Program-made: the position numbers and the translations under genes | Shown: piece after piece, positions 38,114 to 47,923 of the stretch | How the letters are laid out: each line of letters opens with the position of its first letter | Numbering within the stretch: position 1 is the stretch's first letter | NCBI RefSeq assembly: GCF_040717535.1 | Contig: NZ_JBFEFI010000004.1 | Span: 558,001 to 622,000, forward strand | DNA from: Thalassoglobus sp. JC818 | GTDB lineage: Bacteria > Planctomycetota > Planctomycetia > Planctomycetales > Planctomycetaceae | Reading direction: 5' to 3' | DNA length: 64,000 bases | The notes under the pieces: model-generated | Told to the model about the DNA's origin: nothing | What the model saw: only the letters and a program-made list of their open reading frames with translations | The model's database searches: none

Positions 38114-39601
38114 TTACAACTCGAAAATATCGACAATCCCAGGCATCAGGATCGCTCGGCCAACACTGTTCGCCGGTGTTCCCGTATCAACTGTCAATGA
38201 CTGCACTGATTCCGTCAGCGTGATGACTGCGAACTCTCCAGCTTCATTCACGCTGATGTCAGCCATCTTGTACCACAGGACGTTTCTGGCATCGAAAATG
38301 TAATTCCCTTCCCGGAGCAATGGTTTCTTTAACCCTGCCCAGGAAATTTTCACTTGGTCGAAACCAATCGCTCCTGTCACGTCTCCGTCTTCGGTGTAGG
38401 AACTGTTTCCGAAGTTGGCTTCGTAAACCTGCTCGTCATCCGGGCTGAAAGACCGATTGAAGAGCATCACGACTGTCACGATCGGTGGAACTTCTGCTCC
38501 GAGCTGACGAACAGTCATCAGGTAAGTGTATCGAGGCGTAAAGTTCTCGATGCGAACCGTCGAGGGGATTGCAGCAGCGGAGATAAAGGTTGGTAGAGTT
38601 GTCTCTGACAACGTGATCGTTTGGTTCGTTCGGCTGAGCAATCCAGAAATTGCAGTCCGCTCACCCCCAGCTCCAACGAGAACCATTCGATAGTTCGGAC
38701 TCGGCGGAGTCGCTGGAAACGGAATTCCGTCGAGTTCCACAGAATCGGGAAACGTTACTGTCGGATTGGCTCCAGACAAATCGATCGACAATGGAACTGC
38801 TTCGACGAGGACGGTCCAGGAATCGGGCTGTGAAAACGCTTGAAGCGCGGCAGCGTAAGTTTGAAATCCACCCTTCGTTCGACGAAGACCGGGATTCATT
38901 GCTGTCCCATTGACGGGCGTATTGCTATTGAAACCGAACCAGATGAAGTCATCACCGATGATGCTTGGATCGTTCGTGTTGTCGAAATATCGCCCAAGTG
39001 GATCGACAACGTAATGCGCTCCGGTCGCACTGATGCTGTTCACCGGATAGTCCAGGCGAACCCATGTGTAGTTTCCATCGTTGACGGTCGGTCCCGTCGT
39101 CTGGGGCCAAGCTGGCTCCGCAAACCCAGTTGATTCATTGCCCGGCGGCATCGAGGGAGTCCCGATTTGACACCGATACACAAAGTTCGGTTTCGGGAAA
39201 AGTTCACCCGGTGCAGGGACGGCACTCACGCAATCGCCCACGTTGTAACGAAATCCCGGCTGCCAGATTCCTCGATAAATCGGCGACTCAGGAGTCGCTG
39301 GAAAGGGCGGCGACACTGTGACTGGAATCGGCGGATGCAATAATCCGGGTTGCGATCGGACAGCTTCGACGACGTTCTCCGCCATGAATTTGGAGTTGGT
39401 CGCCTGAGTCGCTCGCAGGGCGGTCAGAAGAGAAATCGGAAACAGAGTGAACACCGATGTGATGGCGACACTGAAAATGAGCAGGGCCATCAACACTTCC
39501 ACCAGCGTTGCCCCGCTTCGACCTGTCAGGCCGGTCTGAGGGTTGTCACTGGAAGTGACGTTTCGCGATTTCTGGTGCATCGATTGGGGAATTTGAATCA
39601 T
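38114..39601 (-). CDS. GspI/PilV-like minor pseudopilin
   Basis: A 495-residue protein. The prepilin motif is SGATLVEVLMALLIFSVAIT, so mature residue 1 is Ala instead of Phe, with Glu5 kept. FSVAITSVFTLFPISLLTALRATQ follows, as in PilV/GspI. ATG 39601 overlaps the stop of the GspH-like gene (ATGA), which supports this start and translational coupling. The exported domain of about 430 residues is larger than in classic GspI and its role is unknown. Confidence 0.8.
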   Translation of the reverse strand: MIQIPQSMHQKSRNVTSSDNPQTGLTGRSGATLVEVLMALLIFSVAITSVFTLFPISLLTALRATQATNSKFMAENVVEAVRSQPGLLHPPIPVTVSPPFPATPESPIYRGIWQPGFRYNVGDCVSAVPAPGELFPKPNFVYRCQIGTPSMPPGNESTGFAEPAWPQTTGPTVNDGNYTWVRLDYPVNSISATGAHYVVDPLGRYFDNTNDPSIIGDDFIWFGFNSNTPVNGTAMNPGLRRTKGGFQTYAAALQAFSQPDSWTVLVEAVPLSIDLSGANPTVTFPDSVELDGIPFPATPPSPNYRMVLVGAGGERTAISGLLSRTNQTITLSETTLPTFISAAAIPSTVRIENFTPRYTYLMTVRQLGAEVPPIVTVVMLFNRSFSPDDEQVYEANFGNSSYTEDGDVTGAIGFDQVKISWAGLKKPLLREGNYIFDARNVLWYKMADISVNEAGEFAVITLTESVQSLTVDTGTPANSVGRAILMPGIVDIFEL

Positions 39602-40842
39602 TGGTTCGCTTCCCTTCCTCGGACAGCAAATTCGAATGGCGTTGCGTCCACACGTTGGTTGAAGATCTCATTGCCATCGTCATTCTTTCGCGAGATCTCG
39701 CTGATCACGACAGCACCTGTTTGAGGGAAGAGAGACAACGCCATATGTTCACGTTCCGGATCGACTGGAACGATGAAATTCGGATAGCCTCCAACAGCTG
39801 TATAGTCGAACGACAAGGCTCGCTGTCGGAGCGGTTCAGCCAGGATTGCGTCGCTCAGATAACAGAGTCGAAAGTGCAGAATTCCTGATGAACGGAGGTC
39901 ACCGGAAACTGTCCCGTCTGGTCCGAAGAGAATGTCCATCTGACCAGAGTAGCGATTCGCGAAATCGAAGAGCCCGTTCGGAGTTCCCGTGATCGGATCA
40001 TTCAGGTCAGTTTCCGAGCCGTCGATCACGCCATTGCGGTCCGTGTCTTCACGAAGTCGCCAAGATTCTGGCAAACGCGATCCGTCCAAATCGATACAGG
40101 TCTGTGGATCGAGTTGAATTGGAGTCGCTCCCTCAGCCACGACCGGAGCAAGTTCAAGTCGATAAGGAACACGCGTACGGAGTGCAGCGACATAGTTCCC
40201 CGACGGTCCAGCGCTGGGGTCGAAGATGGATGGCTCGTACATTCCAGAGATCAACGCGACATCAAATGACATCGGATTTTCAGCAGGTCTTGCGCTAAGA
40301 ACATCGGGAACATCCAAAACATCAATTCCAAACTGCCGAACGGTGTACCAGTTGCCGCTATCTCGAGGGATTTCGATTCGCAAACCAGGTTGCAACAACC
40401 CTCGCGACTGGAAGTCGTTCCACGTTTCATTTGTCAGGTTCTCGGGAGCATTGAGATTCGTAGTGTTGGGATCATCGAGATTCACGACTCGCCAAGATCT
40501 CACCCCGGGAAGATATTGCAGATCGCACAATCCATCGTCTGTTCCCGGACTCTCAACATAAACCAAGCTGCGGACCAATCGCGGATTGTTCGGGTCTGTC
40601 AGTAATCGCAGCCCGCGAACTGATTGAGAGCTGACCGCTCTTGAGCGAGCTCCTTCAATCGCGTTCTTGAACGTCGCGATGCTGTTCCCAACCCGGTCTG
40701 CATCATTCAGAGTGAACCCTGAAATGACGAGCGTCGCCAGGATCGAAAAGATGGTCACAACAACCAGCAGTTCGACCAGCGTGAAGGCGGAACGCAATCC
40801 CGGTCTTTGGGGAATTTCAAATTGTCGCAGCGAAGTCTGCAT
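39598..40842 (-). CDS. GspH/FimT-like pseudopilin
   Basis: About 414 residues. The N-terminus contains RSAFTLVELLVVVTIFSILA (prepilin motif with Ala at -1 where Gly is usual) followed by ATFKNAIEGARSRAVSSQSVRG, the FimT/GspH pattern. ATG 40842 is preferred over the preceding GTG because AGGA lies closer to ideal spacing. The start is 7 bases from the previous stop and the end overlaps the next start, so this is a tightly coupled part of the operon. Confidence 0.82.
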   Translation of the reverse strand: MQTSLRQFEIPQRPGLRSAFTLVELLVVVTIFSILATLVISGFTLNDADRVGNSIATFKNAIEGARSRAVSSQSVRGLRLLTDPNNPRLVRSLVYVESPGTDDGLCDLQYLPGVRSWRVVNLDDPNTTNLNAPENLTNETWNDFQSRGLLQPGLRIEIPRDSGNWYTVRQFGIDVLDVPDVLSARPAENPMSFDVALISGMYEPSIFDPSAGPSGNYVAALRTRVPYRLELAPVVAEGATPIQLDPQTCIDLDGSRLPESWRLREDTDRNGVIDGSETDLNDPITGTPNGLFDFANRYSGQMDILFGPDGTVSGDLRSSGILHFRLCYLSDAILAEPLRQRALSFDYTAVGGYPNFIVPVDPEREHMALSLFPQTGAVVISEISRKNDDGNEIFNQRVDATPFEFAVRGREANQ

Positions 40843-40849
40843 CACTTTC

Positions 40850-41863
40850 CTACTGCTGACGATTACTGATGTTATCTGTCAATTCATCTCGACTCGTTAC
40901 GTTGCCCAACCGTTCGACAGGAGTCGTCGACGTTGATTCACCCATACCAAGAAACCCGTCAGGTCCCATCGACACGAGTAGCGGTGTGTAATAAGTCTCG
41001 GGAGTGTGGTAGTTCGCCTCATTGAACCCCAGCGCGGTCAATGTCTGTGACGGTGCATAGGTGAGGGAATAGTTCGCTGAAGGAATTCCAGGCTGAACCA
41101 GATTGGTCTTATCGAGAGGGTCGGCCGTCAGCGTGTTTCCATCGGGAAGGTTCGAGATCAACAACGCGGCATTTCGAGTATTGATGACACTCGTTCCCCC
41201 ACCGGGACGCACAAGCGCTGTCGGGAAGTTGTAAAAACGCAACGGCTGATTCCACTCATCGATAAGAAACTGTAGGTCATTGGTGGTGTCAGTGCTGAGA
41301 TGATTCGGGTTCAAGTCGTCCAAGTTCAAGACTGGAAGTGAATACGACTTGCCGCCCGGAATCGCTCGAACCTGTGATCCGTTCAGAAGTGCGTATAGGA
41401 AGATTTTCCCGGACGCACGTGGATTGTCATCAGTGGAAGTTTCCGGCATGTTCTCGGCCAACCAGTCAAACAAGACCGGGGCGTCGTCAGCATTGCCGGA
41501 GTTGTTCACTCCATTAAATCCGAAGAGGTCTTCGATCCGTTGTGGGAGAGCCTGACGATACAGGTTCTTGCGAATCAGGTATTCGGCTTCTTTTTCATCA
41601 AGCCCGGAGTTCAATGTCGCCAGCTTCTTGGCTTCAACGCTGACATCCAGTGAAGACAATGCGTCAACTCTTGCCTGGATGACTGCGTCGACTTGAGAAA
41701 TTGTGTTCACGACTGCGCTGTTACGAAAGCCTCCCATGAACCCGCCAATGCTCGGGATGATCAATGCCATCAGAATCCCGATGACAACGAGAGCGACGAG
41801 GAGTTCGACCAGCGTGAACCCGCGTCGTAAGTCTTGTTGTCGATGAGCTTGCTTGTTCAACAT
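40850..41863 (-). CDS. GspG-like pseudopilin (second copy)
   Basis: A 337-residue protein beginning MLNKQAHRQQDLRRGFTLVE, then LLVALVVIGILMALIIPSIG, a canonical G/FTLVE prepilin leader. The mature N-terminal helix is followed by a helical segment (ISQVDAVIQARVDAL) and a soluble domain. It lies 62 bases after the first GspG-like gene. Such pairs probably form major and minor shaft subunits, but which is which cannot be told here. Confidence 0.82.
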   Translation of the reverse strand: MLNKQAHRQQDLRRGFTLVELLVALVVIGILMALIIPSIGGFMGGFRNSAVVNTISQVDAVIQARVDALSSLDVSVEAKKLATLNSGLDEKEAEYLIRKNLYRQALPQRIEDLFGFNGVNNSGNADDAPVLFDWLAENMPETSTDDNPRASGKIFLYALLNGSQVRAIPGGKSYSLPVLNLDDLNPNHLSTDTTNDLQFLIDEWNQPLRFYNFPTALVRPGGGTSVINTRNAALLISNLPDGNTLTADPLDKTNLVQPGIPSANYSLTYAPSQTLTALGFNEANYHTPETYYTPLLVSMGPDGFLGMGESTSTTPVERLGNVTSRDELTDNISNRQQ

Positions 41864-41925
41864 TGTTCTGCCTGTGAGGCTGCTGCGTGGGGAGTTCCGA
41901 AACTGAGTTCTGTTTTGCGTTGGGA

Positions 41926-43020
41926 TTAGTTCGTGTCCAGGACACCGCTAGAGAAGTTGGTGATGTTGTCTTTCTCATCACCACGCGAGGCATCGAAGCC
42001 AGTGTCAGGATCGTAAAGTCCTCCCACCCCGTAGCTGTTATCAAACCCCGGAGAAATGATCTGATAGGAATTCGCCTGATACGGAACGTCGTTCGTCACG
42101 TCTGCGTTCACATTGCCATCCGGATCGCTGGAAAGGTAAATCGATGTTGGTGACGCGAATGTCGCAGCCCCCAAGTTGATGTCGAGATACTCGTTGGTCA
42201 TCGAGTCTTTGTTGTACCCGCGTCCATCGTAAGAGCTCGCATAGATGTAAGGAGAAACCTGTCCCGGTAGTGAATCGAGGTATTCAGGCATGTTTCGACC
42301 GGGCTGGGTCGTTGGATCGTTTACGTTGACCAGTCGTGCTGAATCGAATTCGTGGAACGGAGCGACGCGACTTCCTCCCCGTCGAAAAGGAAATGTCTGG
42401 TCGGTCGAAAATCCAAGAGGAGCCCACTTCGCTGGAGTGGCTGCCGTTCCGAGTGAACCATCCGCGTTACGAATTGGATTGCCTGCCGTGTCTTCAGTGG
42501 CACAAACCCCTCCGAGGAAGAAGACCAGACATTCCCCACCGGTTAAGACAATTGGTCCGTCCGATGCAGCTCGAATTGCTCCATCGCCATCAATGTCGAG
42601 TTCACCAGGTGTCGGTGCTGCGGCGTATGTGAAATCCATCTCCGGCCAGATTTGTCGAAGGTAGGCCTTGCTTTCACGAGCTTCGAGTGAAGTATCGCTC
42701 GTCCACCCAGCTGCTTCTTCATAAAGACGCAATCGACTCGGCGGCGAGATTCCGTACTTGCCTTTGAAGGCTGCAATCGCGCTGTCGAGACTCTTGATCT
42801 CGGTGGTGACTTGAGCCACACGGGAATTGGTGATGACCTGATTGATCGCCGGGAACAGGAAGGCCATCAGAATTCCGATGACCAGAATGACGACGACCAG
42901 TTCCACAAGCGTGAACGCAGATCGCTTCTCGCCGTGCATCGTTCGGCGATCACTTCTCACAGACCGTGCCGGCACGCCGTTCAGTCTTTGTCGGTTTGTG
43001 ATTGAAGTTGCTTGTCTCAT
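41926..43020 (-). CDS. GspG-like pseudopilin (first copy)
   Basis: About 364 residues. RSAFTLVELVVVILVIGILM is the prepilin motif, with Ala at -1. QVTTEIKSLDSAIAAFKGKYG matches the first helix region of GspG/PulG major pseudopilins. The soluble domain is about twice the length of classic GspG. ATG 43020 is preferred over GTG 43029, with GGAG eight bases upstream. It is the first pseudopilin gene of the locus, 191 bases after the PilC/GspF gene. Confidence 0.84.
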   Translation of the reverse strand: MRQATSITNRQRLNGVPARSVRSDRRTMHGEKRSAFTLVELVVVILVIGILMAFLFPAINQVITNSRVAQVTTEIKSLDSAIAAFKGKYGISPPSRLRLYEEAAGWTSDTSLEARESKAYLRQIWPEMDFTYAAAPTPGELDIDGDGAIRAASDGPIVLTGGECLVFFLGGVCATEDTAGNPIRNADGSLGTAATPAKWAPLGFSTDQTFPFRRGGSRVAPFHEFDSARLVNVNDPTTQPGRNMPEYLDSLPGQVSPYIYASSYDGRGYNKDSMTNEYLDINLGAATFASPTSIYLSSDPDGNVNADVTNDVPYQANSYQIISPGFDNSYGVGGLYDPDTGFDASRGDEKDNITNFSSGVLDTN

Positions 43021-43211
43021 CAATTCCACTCCACTTCGTGTCGGCTGACTTTCTGCCGCAAAACGCTACACCCTCGTATCGTCTTGCTCTTACTGGTGTG
43101 TTGCCATGATTCGCTTTTCCGCCAGAACCGACGACAGTCGTAGGTAACGCATGGACTGTGCCAAGACGCGGAAACAAACAGGTTTTTGGTGACGTTGTGA
43201 GCCCTCCGAAA

Positions 43212-44453
<1,242 letters not shown>

Positions 44454-44577
44454 GTCGCTGATCCTTTTCAGGACAGTGGAAGGGGCATCATTGTATGTCC
44501 CCGAGGAATACTAAATTGGATCTATAAATCTTCTGTGAACCGGCATCACCAAAGTCGTGGCTTTGATGAGGACTGCG

Positions 44578-46296
44578 TTACTCGATGTCTTCCATCACGG
44601 TTTCGCGAACCACTTCGTCGATGGTTGTGACACCATCGAAAATCAGCTTGAGACCAGCTTCGCGAAGCGTGGTCATCCCGTGGCTGCGAGCAAGATTTCG
44701 CATTTCGTCGACAGACGAGTTCGACGAGATCATGTCGCGGATGTCGTCGTTGACTTCCATGAGCTCGTACAGTCCGGTTCGTCCCTTATAGCCAGCGTTG
44801 TTACAGCGCGGGCAACCTTTTCCGTAGTAGAACTTGTACTTCCGCGCCTGTTCGATCGGCAGTTGCAACTCCATCAGGAGCTCGTCACTCGGTTCAAACT
44901 CAGTCCGGCACTCAACGCAGATTTTTCTCACGAGCCGCTGGGCAAGAATGGATTCGACCGTGGCTGTGATCAGGAACGGCGGAACACCCATATCACGAAG
45001 ACGAGTAATCGCCGACGGGGCGTCGTTGGTGTGCAGCGTGGAGAACACAAGGTGACCGGTCAAAGCACTTTGAACCGCGATTTCAGCGGTCTCAAAGTCT
45101 CGAATTTCTCCAACGAGAATCTTGTCCGGGTCGTGCCGCAGAATCGCTCGCAGAGCCGCAGCGAATGTCACGTCGATGTCGGAATTGATCGGGACCTGAA
45201 TCAACCCGTCGATGTCGTATTCGATCGGGTCTTCTGTCGTGATCAGTTTTGTTTCGATGTCGTTCAGCTCATTCAAAGCTGAGTAGAGCGTTGTCGTTTT
45301 TCCCGAACCCGTCGGCCCCGTCACGAGCACAATTCCGTTGGGACGGAAGATCATCTCGCGGAAACGCGAAAGCGTGAGCGGGTCCATTCCGATCTTGGCG
45401 AGATCGAGCTGAACCACCGTCCGGTCCAAAACTCGCATAACGACCGCTTCGCCGAACATGGTCGGAAGCACACTGACGCGAAGGTCGACGGGATTCCCCC
45501 CGACATTCAACTCGATACGACCATCCTGAGGCAGACGCCGTTCTGCGATGTCGAGGTTCGCCATCACCTTGATACGACTGACAATTGCTGCCGCGAGGTG
45601 ACGAGGTGGAGGAACCATTTCGTAGAGAACACCATCCGCGCGAACTCGGATCTTGAACTCATCTTCGAATGGCTCAAAGTGAATATCGCTGGCCTGATCT
45701 TTGATCGCCAGCAACATCACCATGTTGAGCAGCTTTCGAATCGGGTGAGAACTGGTGACTTCGTCCTCTCCACTGATGTCGTAAGCGCCTTGTTGAACCT
45801 GGAGCGATTTGTTCCCGACTTCCAGATCTTCGAGCTGGTCCATCAGGTTTTCCATGTCGTCTTCTTGCGAAGCGTAGTGTCGAGCAATCGACTCTTCGAC
45901 TTCATTCAACGACGACACAGCCCCACGCACATCGTATCCCAGAAAGTTTCGCAGATCGTCGAGCGCTGCGAGATTCTGAGGATCGGCCATCGCCACTGTC
46001 AGGACATTGTCCTGAAGCGAGATCGGCATGATTTTGTAAACGCTCGCCATTGTCTCCGGGACGAGCTCAAGCACTTTCGGCGGAATCGTTGTTTCAGCAA
46101 GTGCAACAACCGGCATTCCAAACTGTTCAGCCAGCGCTTCGGTAATCTGATCTTCAGTGACCAGCCCCATACGTTTGGCAACCTGGCCAATCACTTCCCC
46201 AGGAGACTGCTTCTGTTCTTCAAGCACATCCCAAAGCTGATCTTCGTTGAGGTAGCCGAGGTCGACCAGAATTTGTCCGAGTTTGCGCTGTGCCAT
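44578..46296 (-). CDS. PilB/GspE-family assembly ATPase (copy 1)
   Basis: A 572-residue protein. An N-terminal MshEN/GSPII_E domain (MAQRKLGQILVDLGYLNEDQ) is followed by a second copy of the fold at about residues 75-150. The ATPase domain follows, with Walker A GPTGSGKTTTLYS, Asp box EDPIEYDIDG, Walker B ILVGEIRDFETAE and the His box LTGHLVFSTLHTND. A C4 zinc motif is present (CVECRTEF and CPRCNNAGYKG). It powers pilus or pseudopilus extension. ATG 46296 has AGGA eight bases upstream. It lies 148 bases after pilT. Confidence 0.94.
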   Translation of the reverse strand: MAQRKLGQILVDLGYLNEDQLWDVLEEQKQSPGEVIGQVAKRMGLVTEDQITEALAEQFGMPVVALAETTIPPKVLELVPETMASVYKIMPISLQDNVLTVAMADPQNLAALDDLRNFLGYDVRGAVSSLNEVEESIARHYASQEDDMENLMDQLEDLEVGNKSLQVQQGAYDISGEDEVTSSHPIRKLLNMVMLLAIKDQASDIHFEPFEDEFKIRVRADGVLYEMVPPPRHLAAAIVSRIKVMANLDIAERRLPQDGRIELNVGGNPVDLRVSVLPTMFGEAVVMRVLDRTVVQLDLAKIGMDPLTLSRFREMIFRPNGIVLVTGPTGSGKTTTLYSALNELNDIETKLITTEDPIEYDIDGLIQVPINSDIDVTFAAALRAILRHDPDKILVGEIRDFETAEIAVQSALTGHLVFSTLHTNDAPSAITRLRDMGVPPFLITATVESILAQRLVRKICVECRTEFEPSDELLMELQLPIEQARKYKFYYGKGCPRCNNAGYKGRTGLYELMEVNDDIRDMISSNSSVDEMRNLARSHGMTTLREAGLKLIFDGVTTIDEVVRETVMEDIE

Positions 46297-46444
46297 ATGT
46301 GGCTTCCTGGCTCAATGTCTGACTTGAAGTTGGGTCCGGTTTCGGGAGATCTTCACTGGCTGCCTTCGGCGAAGACAGCTTTGCAACGCCGACTAAGGAA
46401 CGATCGAAGCGAGCATGGCCTACCGACCAGCCGCAAGTGGGGCA

Positions 46445-47566
46445 TTAATCATCTTCCCACTCGTCTTCATCATCTTCCTCTTCTTCGTCGTCAATTTCCC
46501 CATGCTTGGCGTTTGAGATTCGAGCTCGAAGTTCTCCCGGGTTGTTGGATCGAACAACCACATCCCGCTCTTCGCACAGACCTTTTGCCCAGAGGTCATA
46601 CAAGGCATCATCGAGCAGCTGCATCCCGTACTTGCGGCCCGTCTGAATCGAAGAGTTGATACGGAATGTTTTGGCTTCGCGAATAAGGTTCGCGATCGCA
46701 GGTGTCACCACCAACATCTCGTAAGCAGCGACCAGCCCCTTCGGAATTCGAGGCAGAAGTGCCTGACTCAAGATCCCGATGATCGCAGCGGACAACTGCG
46801 TTCGAATCTGTTCCTGCTGGCTGGTTGGGAACACGTCGATGATACGGTCCACAGTTCCCTGAGCACCGGTGGTGTGCAGCGTACCGAACACCACGTGCCC
46901 CGTTTCCGCCGCGGTGATCGCCGACGAAATCGTTTCAAGGTCTCGCATTTCCCCCACCAGAATCACGTCGGGGTCCATACGCAACGCACGCCGAAGTGCT
47001 TCCGGGAAGTTCGGAACATCAACCCCGACTTCCCGCTGGTTGATCGTCGACTTCTTGTGGTCGTGGTAATACTCAATCGGATCTTCAAGCGTGATGATGT
47101 GGTGTTGCTCGTGATCATTGATCCAGTTGATCATACTCGCCAGCGAAGTCGTCTTCCCACTTCCCGTCGGACCTGTCACGAGGAATAAACCTCGAGGTCG
47201 TGAGATCAACTCAGAAATGATTGGCGGCAATCCGAGTTGCTCGAACGTGAGGAACTCATTCGGAATTCGCCGCAAGACTAGTGCGACATGTCCACGCTGT
47301 TTGAACACAGCAACACGGAATCGTGCTTTGTCACCGAAAGCAAAACCAAAGTCCGTCCCCCCCACTTCCTGGAGTTCCTGCTGGTTCCGCTCGGGGGTAA
47401 TACTTTTCATCAGAGCCACGGTATCTTCGGGCTCAAGTGATTTCGTATCCAAACGTTGCATTCGCCCGGAAAGGCGAACAACTGGAGGCTGTCCTGTCGT
47501 GAGGTGCAAATCGCTCACGCGCTCTCGGACAACTGTCTCCAACAGTTTGTCGATCTGAATTGTCAC
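46445..47566 (-). CDS. pilT: Twitching motility ATPase PilT (retraction ATPase)
   Basis: About 373 residues from GTG 47566. It begins VTIQIDKLLETVVRERVSDL, then HLTTGQPPVVRLSG, the PilT N-terminal PAS-like domain. Walker A is GPTGSGKTTSLA, Walker B is VILVGEMRDLETI, and the His box is ETGHVVFGTLHTTGAQGTVDR. The absence of the GspE zinc motif separates it from PilB. An ATG at 47641 adds 25 residues that do not resemble PilT, so GTG with AAGG upstream is preferred. The C-terminus ends in an acidic run of about 20 residues. PilT retracts type IV pili, so this locus may make a dynamic fibre and not only a secretion pseudopilus. Confidence 0.92.
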   Translation of the reverse strand: MTIQIDKLLETVVRERVSDLHLTTGQPPVVRLSGRMQRLDTKSLEPEDTVALMKSITPERNQQELQEVGGTDFGFAFGDKARFRVAVFKQRGHVALVLRRIPNEFLTFEQLGLPPIISELISRPRGLFLVTGPTGSGKTTSLASMINWINDHEQHHIITLEDPIEYYHDHKKSTINQREVGVDVPNFPEALRRALRMDPDVILVGEMRDLETISSAITAAETGHVVFGTLHTTGAQGTVDRIIDVFPTSQQEQIRTQLSAAIIGILSQALLPRIPKGLVAAYEMLVVTPAIANLIREAKTFRINSSIQTGRKYGMQLLDDALYDLWAKGLCEERDVVVRSNNPGELRARISNAKHGEIDDEEEEDDEDEWEDD

Positions 47567-47923
47567 CGAATATTGACCTTCGTGATGTGAACTGGATCGC
47601 CGAGGGCATGATGCCAACAGCGAAGGAATTATCGATATCAAGAATGGAGAATGCGAATTTGACCGCCAGAATTCAGCTCAGGGCCGATCTGAACAATGCT
47701 GTTGCGTCGCCAAATTCCCAGAAGCGACAGAACAGTTCCGCTCAGCACGAAAACGAACCAGCTTTCATCTCGACGACGACTTACATCACCCTCCGCTCGT
47801 TTCGAACAACGTCAAATTGACTCCAAATCAATCTCAAAAACTCACAGCGACGACACCCACTGGGATCATTGACGCCGCATGGCGACAACAAAGAGGCGAT
47901 TTCGTCGCAATTTCGACACAGAC
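47567..47923. other. Intergenic region between two ATPase genes
   Basis: About 357 bases between the stop of the second PilB-like gene and the GTG of pilT. No clear terminator or promoter is seen. It is long enough to hold a separate promoter for the downstream operon. Confidence 0.35.

Noticed and set aside
45598-46659. 353-residue open frame on the plus strand
   Set aside because: Antisense to a PilB ATPase with complete Walker and zinc motifs. The translation is His/Arg rich and does not resemble a protein family.
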